Positions 29,950 to 34,704 of a stretch of 34,704 nt of DNA are shown here, piece after piece (position 1 is the stretch's first letter; each line of letters begins with the position of its first letter). The notes under the pieces are model-generated. The model saw only the letters and a list, made by a program, of their open reading frames with translations. It did not search any database and was not told the DNA's origin. Both the position numbers and the translations under genes were made by a program. This DNA comes from Comamonadaceae bacterium (GTDB lineage: Bacteria > Pseudomonadota > Gammaproteobacteria > Burkholderiales > Burkholderiaceae_C): NCBI GenBank assembly GCA_027488115.1, contig JAIYCG010000049.1, positions 1 through 34,704 on the forward strand, in the 5' to 3' direction.

Positions 29950-31572
29950 TTAACTAAACACACCGCCATAAGTTTTGCGCAAGTCACCCTTTTGAACTTT
30001 GCCTGTACCGCCCACAGGCAAGGATTCCAAAAAGATCACATCATCGGGTACCCACCACTTGGCCACTTTGGTTTCCAAGAATGACAAAATCTCTTCTTTC
30101 TCGACATTCTGCCCTGGCTTGCGAACCACAAACATCAAGGGACGCTCGTCCCACTTAGGATGCTTCACACCAATGACAGCCGCCATGGCCACCGCGGGGT
30201 GTGCAATGGCGGCGTTTTCTAAGTCGATGGAGCTGATCCATTCGCCACCGGTTTTGATCACGTCTTTGGTGCGATCGCGAATTTGCATGACGCCCTGCGC
30301 ATCAATGGTGGCAATGTCGCCCGTAGGAAACCAGCCATTGACCAAAGGTGAGCTTTCACCTTTGTAATAGCCCGAAATAATCCACTGTCCGCGCACCATC
30401 AATTCGCCTTGGGAGGTGCCATCGCGTGGCAACGTGTTGCCTTCTTCGTCCACCACTTTGATGTCGACACCAAACACCGAGCGGCCTTGCTTGCCCACCA
30501 AGGCATGCCTGTCGGCAGCAGGCATGGCCCGTTGTTCTGGTGTCATGCTGCTCATGGTGGCCACTGCTGTGGTCTCGGTCATGCCCCAACCATGGCGCAC
30601 CTCGACACCATAGTCGTCGCTGAACTTGGCAATGAGGGCTGTTGGCATGGCAGAGCCACCCACCGCTGTGCGCTTCATGGTGCTGAAGCTTAAATTGTGT
30701 TGCTCCACGTGCTGGATGAGCGCCATCCAAATGGTGGGCACGCCTGCACTGATGGTGACTTTTTCAGCTTCGATGAGTTCGTACAAACTGGCGCCGTCCA
30801 ACTTGGGGCCAGGCAAGACCAACTTGGCACCACCAATAGGCGCTGCATAAGGAATGCACCATGCATTGATGTGGAACATGGGCACCACGGGCAGAATGGC
30901 CTCGTCGGGTGACAGGTTCAAAATGCTGGGCAAGCAGCCCGACAGCGCATTGATCACAATGGCGCGGTGCGAATAAATGGCGCCTTTGGGGTTGCCTGTG
31001 GTGCCAGAGGTATAGCAAATGGCCGCACCAGATCGCTCGTCAAAATCAGGCCACGCAAACACATCGCTGGCAGGCGCAATGAGTTCGTCGTAACACAGCA
31101 CATTGGCCACGCCTTCAATCTCGGGCATGTGCGCACGTTCAGTGAGGCAAACCCATGCGCGCACTTTGGGGCAATGCGCTGCAATGCCTTTGATGAGAGG
31201 CGCAAAGGTGATGTCAAACAACACCACCTCGTCTTCGGCGTGGTTGATGATGTAAATGAGTTGCTGTGGGTGCAAACGGGGGTTGCAGGTGTGCATCACC
31301 ATGCCACTGCCCGACACGGCGTAATAAGCTTCTAAGTGTCGGTGGTTGTTCCAAGCAATTGAGCCCACCACACTGCCCTCTTTCAAATTCAAACCCTGCA
31401 GTGCATTGGCCAATTGACGCGAACGCTTTGCGCATTCGGCATAGCTATAGCGAAACAAAGGTCCGTGAGTTTCACGCGAGACAACTTCTTGCCCACCAAA
31501 CTGCGCAGCCGCGTGCTCCAAAATGCCAGACAAAAGCAATGGACGGTCCATCATGAGGCCGGGTTTAAGCAT
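29950..31572 (-). CDS. Acyl-CoA ligase (AMP-forming, fatty-acid/DmdB-like)
   Basis: This 540-residue ANL-superfamily enzyme has the AMP-binding P-loop YTSGTTGNPKG (187-197), GWGMTETT (about 328-335), the GWFPTGDIA hinge region and the C-terminal catalytic lysine motif GTGKVQKGDLR. It resembles medium/long-chain fatty-acyl-CoA and 3-methylmercaptopropionyl-CoA ligases; the chain specificity cannot be read off. CGGAGA precedes the ATG by six bases. It is convergent with the phosphatase gene (six bases apart) and is followed upstream by the methyltransferase in the same direction. Confidence 0.9.
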   Translation of the reverse strand: MLKPGLMMDRPLLLSGILEHAAAQFGGQEVVSRETHGPLFRYSYAECAKRSRQLANALQGLNLKEGSVVGSIAWNNHRHLEAYYAVSGSGMVMHTCNPRLHPQQLIYIINHAEDEVVLFDITFAPLIKGIAAHCPKVRAWVCLTERAHMPEIEGVANVLCYDELIAPASDVFAWPDFDERSGAAICYTSGTTGNPKGAIYSHRAIVINALSGCLPSILNLSPDEAILPVVPMFHINAWCIPYAAPIGGAKLVLPGPKLDGASLYELIEAEKVTISAGVPTIWMALIQHVEQHNLSFSTMKRTAVGGSAMPTALIAKFSDDYGVEVRHGWGMTETTAVATMSSMTPEQRAMPAADRHALVGKQGRSVFGVDIKVVDEEGNTLPRDGTSQGELMVRGQWIISGYYKGESSPLVNGWFPTGDIATIDAQGVMQIRDRTKDVIKTGGEWISSIDLENAAIAHPAVAMAAVIGVKHPKWDERPLMFVVRKPGQNVEKEEILSFLETKVAKWWVPDDVIFLESLPVGGTGKVQKGDLRKTYGGVFS

Positions 31573-31608
31573 GAAAATCTCCGAATGAAAAGAATCCGGA
31601 GATCATAG

Positions 31609-32382
31609 TCATTTAGTGAAGCGTTTATCTTGGGATTGACCCGCAAAGGGTGCCTGATACAACCAAACCGGACGATGGGGGCTGGCTTCGGTGGTGGCTG
31701 TAGGCTTAAGTTCTGTCGCCTCAAACTCTAGGCTGACCAACCAAGCGCCTGGTTTCATTTCGGCTTTGGCCTTTTCAACAGCGCGTGGCATGGTTTCGGG
31801 CCGCTGAAACAAATACACCATGTCATAGGCGCCCCAATGGTCTTCCCAAATATCGCCGCAACGCACCTCGGCCCACGGGCACCTGAACTTGGCCAGCCAG
31901 CTTAAGGGCCGGCTGAACTCAATGCCTATCCACTGCGCATTCACATAAGCCAGTCGCAAAGCCTTCAGACCATCACCTGCGCCACAACCTGCATCCAAAA
32001 TCTTAGCTTGCGCTGGCAAGACCGCCCAGCGCGGCACATCTTTGAGGGCATGCAGTGGCGTTGGAAACACGGGAGCATCGCGCCATGCATGCATGGGATA
32101 AATCCAGATGACCAGGACCAAGGGCAACAACCAAGCCCAGGAAGGCAGCGTGGCTGTGCCCATGAGCCAAAAAGAAATGGGAAAACCCATGGCCAGTGCA
32201 GCGGCGCGAGCTTGTGAAATGCCCTTGTGCCAAGCCATGGCGGCAGCCATGACCGAGGCACACGTGGCCAACAGCATGGCCACAGAGGCGTGCATGCCTT
32301 GATCAACAAGGAACATGTAAAGATACCAAGCCCCACCCCAAACCGCCAAAGCAGACAAGGGCCAGCGGATCAAATTTGACAT
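31609..32382 (-). CDS. Membrane-anchored class I SAM-dependent methyltransferase
   Basis: The 257-residue protein is a fusion-like layout: about four hydrophobic helices in the first 90 residues (LIRWPLSALAVWGGAWYLYM, VAMLLATCASVMAAAMAW, LPSWAWLLPLVLVIWIYPM), then a methyltransferase domain with motif I AKILDAGCGAGDG (about 126-138) and IGIEFSRPL. The active domain would face the cytosol at the inner membrane. Substrate unknown. The gene ends 36 bases upstream of the acyl-CoA ligase start and is divergent from the amidohydrolase trio. Confidence 0.8.
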   Translation of the reverse strand: MSNLIRWPLSALAVWGGAWYLYMFLVDQGMHASVAMLLATCASVMAAAMAWHKGISQARAAALAMGFPISFWLMGTATLPSWAWLLPLVLVIWIYPMHAWRDAPVFPTPLHALKDVPRWAVLPAQAKILDAGCGAGDGLKALRLAYVNAQWIGIEFSRPLSWLAKFRCPWAEVRCGDIWEDHWGAYDMVYLFQRPETMPRAVEKAKAEMKPGAWLVSLEFEATELKPTATTEASPHRPVWLYQAPFAGQSQDKRFTK

Positions 32383-32463
32383 TTGATTCTTCTTTCAGAT
32401 AATTCATCCATGCCAGACAACGACAATGGCTTTGTTCTGTCATACATCATCGTATTTTCAACC

Positions 32464-32718
32464 ATGATTTCACCTATTCTCACCTCACTTCGATTGATTG
32501 TTCTGGGTGCTTTGTTCAGCAGCTTGGCATTGGCCAGCAGCGCTTGGGCTTACAAAGTCGAAAAGATTTGCGAAAACCTTCCAGCAACTTCCAAGGAACC
32601 TGCCCAAAAAAAGTGCAGGGTCGTTAAAGTGCAAGAAGGAGCGGCGGCTAAAAAAGGGGACGGTAAGGATGTCAAAGGCGATGCCAAGAAAGATGCAAAA
32701 CCAGCAGGCGGTCATTAA
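32464..32718 (+). CDS. Small exported Lys-rich protein
   Basis: From the ATG at 32464 the product has 84 residues: a Sec signal peptide (LIVLGALFSSLALASSAWA, cleaved near residue 28), a short domain with two cysteines (KICENL...KKCRVV) that could form a disulfide, and a Lys/Asp/Gly/Ala-rich tail (KKGDGKDVKGDAKKDAKPAG). The frame extends upstream to 32383, but only this start puts the signal peptide at the N-terminus. The family is not recognised. Its stop overlaps the next start (TAATG), so it is coupled to the amidohydrolase gene. Confidence 0.6.
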   Translation: MISPILTSLRLIVLGALFSSLALASSAWAYKVEKICENLPATSKEPAQKKCRVVKVQEGAAAKKGDGKDVKGDAKKDAKPAGGH

Positions 32719-33587
32719 TGTCAAACATCATCAGCGAGAGAACCCAAGCCTACACCCTGCACAGAGCGATCAACGCCGTGCCCTTGGTAATGGACTCACC
32801 CCATTCCAGCCCTGTTTTCCCCAAGGACTTTCATGCGGCTTTGCCCTTAGAAGACCTGCGCGATGGTGAAGATGTGTTCATCGACGCCTTGTGGGCCCAC
32901 GCGCCAGACCATGGGGCGCACTTGCTGTTGGCTGAATTTGCCCGCACCTACATCGACCCCAACAGACACGTGGGCGATGTCGATCTGGCCATGATGGATG
33001 GTGATTGGCCGCACACCTACATGCCCAGTGGCAAAGCCGACATTGGCAAATCGCTCATTTGGCGCACCCTTGACGACGGTCGCCCCATTTACGATCGCAA
33101 ACTGAGCATTGACGAAGTGCATCAACGCATTCAGCGCTACGCACTGCCTTACCAAAATCAATTGCAGAACTTGATCAATGAGCATCACCAACAATTTGGC
33201 GTTTGCTATCACATCAATTGCCACTCCATGAATGCAGTCAGCGGTAAGATGGGTGAAGGCGGTGCAGGCATCACGCGGGCCGATGTAGTGCTAGGCGACC
33301 GCGATGGCACCACCTGCTCTGCTGAGTTCACTCATTTGGTCAAAGACTTTATGCAGCAGTGTGGCTATGACGTGAAAATAAACGATCCCTTTAAAGGCGT
33401 TGAATTGGTGCGGGCATTTTCCAATCCAGCACAAGGCAAACACAGCCTGCAAATTGAACTGAACAAGCGCTTGTACACCGATGACACTGGTCGAGGCAAA
33501 GGGCCAGGCTACAACAAACTCAATCAAGATTTGCTTGGGCTGACCGCCTTGCTTGCAGCGTTTTCTCAACAAAAGATAAACCCATGA
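32718..33587 (+). CDS. N-formylglutamate amidohydrolase family protein
   Basis: The 289-residue protein matches the N-formylglutamate amidohydrolase (HutG-type deformylase) family: VMDSPHSSPVFP near the N-terminus (zinc ligand region), ARTYIDPNRH, the HINCHSMNAVSG metal-site motif (about 171-182) and LGDRDGTTCSAEF. The archetype releases formate and glutamate in histidine degradation, but no hut genes are visible here. It is translationally linked on both sides (TAATG before, ATGA after) to the exported small protein and the M14-family enzyme, so the two zinc hydrolases may act successively on an N-acyl amino acid (inference). Confidence 0.85.
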   Translation: MSNIISERTQAYTLHRAINAVPLVMDSPHSSPVFPKDFHAALPLEDLRDGEDVFIDALWAHAPDHGAHLLLAEFARTYIDPNRHVGDVDLAMMDGDWPHTYMPSGKADIGKSLIWRTLDDGRPIYDRKLSIDEVHQRIQRYALPYQNQLQNLINEHHQQFGVCYHINCHSMNAVSGKMGEGGAGITRADVVLGDRDGTTCSAEFTHLVKDFMQQCGYDVKINDPFKGVELVRAFSNPAQGKHSLQIELNKRLYTDDTGRGKGPGYNKLNQDLLGLTALLAAFSQQKINP

Positions 33588-34555
33588 ATTCCCCATTTCA
33601 AGTTGAACTCACTGCACCCGATATCAGCGCCTATCGCGCCAGCAATGTTGGTATTGACTATGTCACGCGACTAGACTCCGGCAAACCTGGCCCGCATGTC
33701 ATTGTGCAGGCCATAACGCATGGCAACGAGCTGAGTGGTGCCATCACGCTTGACTACTTGTTCAAGCAAAATTTCCAACCCACTTGTGGCGTGGTGTCTT
33801 TCATTTTTGCCAATGTCGCCGCCTATCACATGTGGGATCCAGCCAAGCCCGATGGCAATCGGTATGTTGAAGAAGACTTTAACCGCGTGTGGTCCGATGA
33901 GGTTTTGAATGGGCCTCGCGACAGTGTTGAATTGCTCCGTGCGCGCGAGTTGGTGGCCTACATTGACACCGCAGACTACTTGCTAGATTTGCACTCCATG
34001 AGCGCACCCAGTGCGCCCCTTATGGTCTGTGGCGTTCGCCCCCAAGGCGGGCAAAAATCTATCAACTTGTCAGCCAAGATTGGCTTGCCTGAATGGCTCA
34101 TGGTGGACACTGGCCATGCCAACGGCCTGCGCATGATTGAGCGTGCCGCCTTTGGAGATCCCAACAAACACAACACGGCCATCTTGCTAGAGGCCGGTCA
34201 GCATTGGGAGAAAGCTTGCGAGCAAATTGCCCGCGAAACCACCCTGAAGTTTTTAAAAGTGACTGGCGTTGCAGCAGAAGAATGGGTTGATGCGCGTTGC
34301 AGTTTGCCAGCTGTTGAGCAAAAAGTGGTGCAAGTAACCGAAGGGTATGCCGCCAAATCGCTCGACTTTGAATGGCTAAACATTTACAACGGCTTGGAAG
34401 TGATTGAAAAAGCAGGCACCGCTTTGGCAGAAGATGCGGGCCATACGCTGCGCACGCCTTATGACAACGCAGTCTTGATCATGCCCACCCGCAGCAAGCG
34501 CTACACGGTGGGCAGCACCATGCTGCGATTTGGACGGGTAGAAAGTATCGCTTGA
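33584..34555 (+). CDS. Succinylglutamate desuccinylase/aspartoacylase family (M14) hydrolase
   Basis: The 323-residue zinc hydrolase has AITHGNELSGA (about residues 43-53; His/Glu metal ligands), FNRVW, and DLHSMSAP (about 135-142; third ligand His), with a C-terminal beta domain. Family members deacylate N-acyl amino acids (N-acetylaspartate, N-succinylglutamate) or related compounds. It overlaps the amidohydrolase by four bases. Its stop codon lies within the -35 box of the ssrA promoter. Confidence 0.87.
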   Translation: MNSPFQVELTAPDISAYRASNVGIDYVTRLDSGKPGPHVIVQAITHGNELSGAITLDYLFKQNFQPTCGVVSFIFANVAAYHMWDPAKPDGNRYVEEDFNRVWSDEVLNGPRDSVELLRARELVAYIDTADYLLDLHSMSAPSAPLMVCGVRPQGGQKSINLSAKIGLPEWLMVDTGHANGLRMIERAAFGDPNKHNTAILLEAGQHWEKACEQIARETTLKFLKVTGVAAEEWVDARCSLPAVEQKVVQVTEGYAAKSLDFEWLNIYNGLEVIEKAGTALAEDAGHTLRTPYDNAVLIMPTRSKRYTVGSTMLRFGRVESIA

Positions 34556-34580
34556 GCAATTGGCCGAACAGGCCTAAAAT
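34552..34580 (+). promoter_or_regulatory. Promoter of ssrA (tmRNA)
   Basis: TTGAGC (34552-34557) and TAAAAT (34575-34580) are separated by 17 bases and placed 10 bases before the tmRNA 5' end. The -35 box overlaps the stop codon of the preceding gene. Confidence 0.75.
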
Positions 34581-34589
34581 AAGCCGCTT

Positions 34590-34704
34590 GGGGCTGCACT
34601 GGTTTCGACATGGGTTCGGACGCGTGGCAGGGCATGTCGAGGTTCTGATCCTCGTAAAACAGCAGAAAAAAAACTAACTGCAAACGACGAACGTTTCGCA
34701 CTCG
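34590..34704 (+). ncRNA. ssrA: tmRNA, 5' part (cut by window end)
   Basis: GGGGCTGCACTGGTTTCGAC is the conserved 5' end that pairs with the 3' acceptor end. The tag reading frame begins at 34680 with GCA (resume codon Ala) and reads A-N-D-E-R-F-A-L before the window ends, matching the betaproteobacterial tag series ANDERFALAA. The RNA rescues stalled ribosomes by trans-translation. The remaining tag codons, pseudoknots and 3' tRNA-like half lie beyond the window. Confidence 0.95.

Noticed and set aside
1..34704. CRISPR array.
   Set aside because: The regularly recurring repeats are about 30-125 bp, imperfect and spaced by whole genes; no short identical repeats with uniform spacers and no cas genes are present.

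Overview
The window looks like a chromosomal segment of a Burkholderiales betaproteobacterium, probably Comamonadaceae-like (Limnohabitans/Rhodoferax/Polaromonas type; the genus is inference). The reasons are a tmRNA whose tag begins ANDERFAL, three orphan Bug/TctC-type solute receptors, an aapJQMP-type amino-acid ABC operon and the overall gene style. The window splits into an AT-richer accessory half (1-12.5 kb) and an ordinary, more GC-rich core half (12.5-34.7 kb).

Accessory half. The first 118 bases are the end of an IS21-like insertion sequence. From there to about 1.8 kb, and again from about 9.7 to 12.4 kb, single small genes (three GNAT acetyltransferases, DUF1232, DUF2164, a methyltransferase, OsmC) alternate with copies of one intergenic repeat. 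Every copy lies in the same orientation although the genes point both ways. This is the layout of an integron-like cassette array, but I find no integron integrase and no convincing canonical attC core sites. Between the two array parts sits an island with a full-length tyrosine integrase, a GNAT / clamp-loader-like AAA+ ATPase / unknown-protein operon, a divergent unknown gene, a compact catalytic-domain-only tyrosine recombinase, a dense block of RNA-like hairpins (about 7.93-8.30 kb), and a small-gene module (DUF6626-like, a 55-aa protein, DUF6641-like). A 106-bp direct repeat holding the promoter and 5' half of tRNA-Met(CAT) lies at 1803-1908 and 12361-12466. The right copy continues into an intact tRNA; the left copy continues into a decayed tRNA-like sequence. 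This fits site-specific integration at the anticodon loop, with the element resupplying the 5' half of the gene.

Core half. 12.6-24.5 kb is a catabolic cluster: an EamA transporter, three Bug receptors, an NMT1-type receptor, an isocitrate-lyase-superfamily lyase, an intradiol ring-cleavage dioxygenase, SDR, BKACE (DUF849), MDR reductase, cupin, flavoprotein aromatic hydroxylase and DUF2783. Together they suggest hydroxylation, ring cleavage, reduction and a BKACE-type exit from a beta-keto acid in place of the usual thiolase. Then follow ybaK, the aapJQMP operon with an intercistronic hairpin, a dual-specificity-type phosphatase whose 5' coding region contains the apparent operon terminator, an acyl-CoA ligase, a membrane-anchored methyltransferase, a tightly coupled trio (small exported Lys-rich protein, N-formylglutamate amidohydrolase-like, M14 aspartoacylase-like) and the 5' part of ssrA (tmRNA), cut by the window end.
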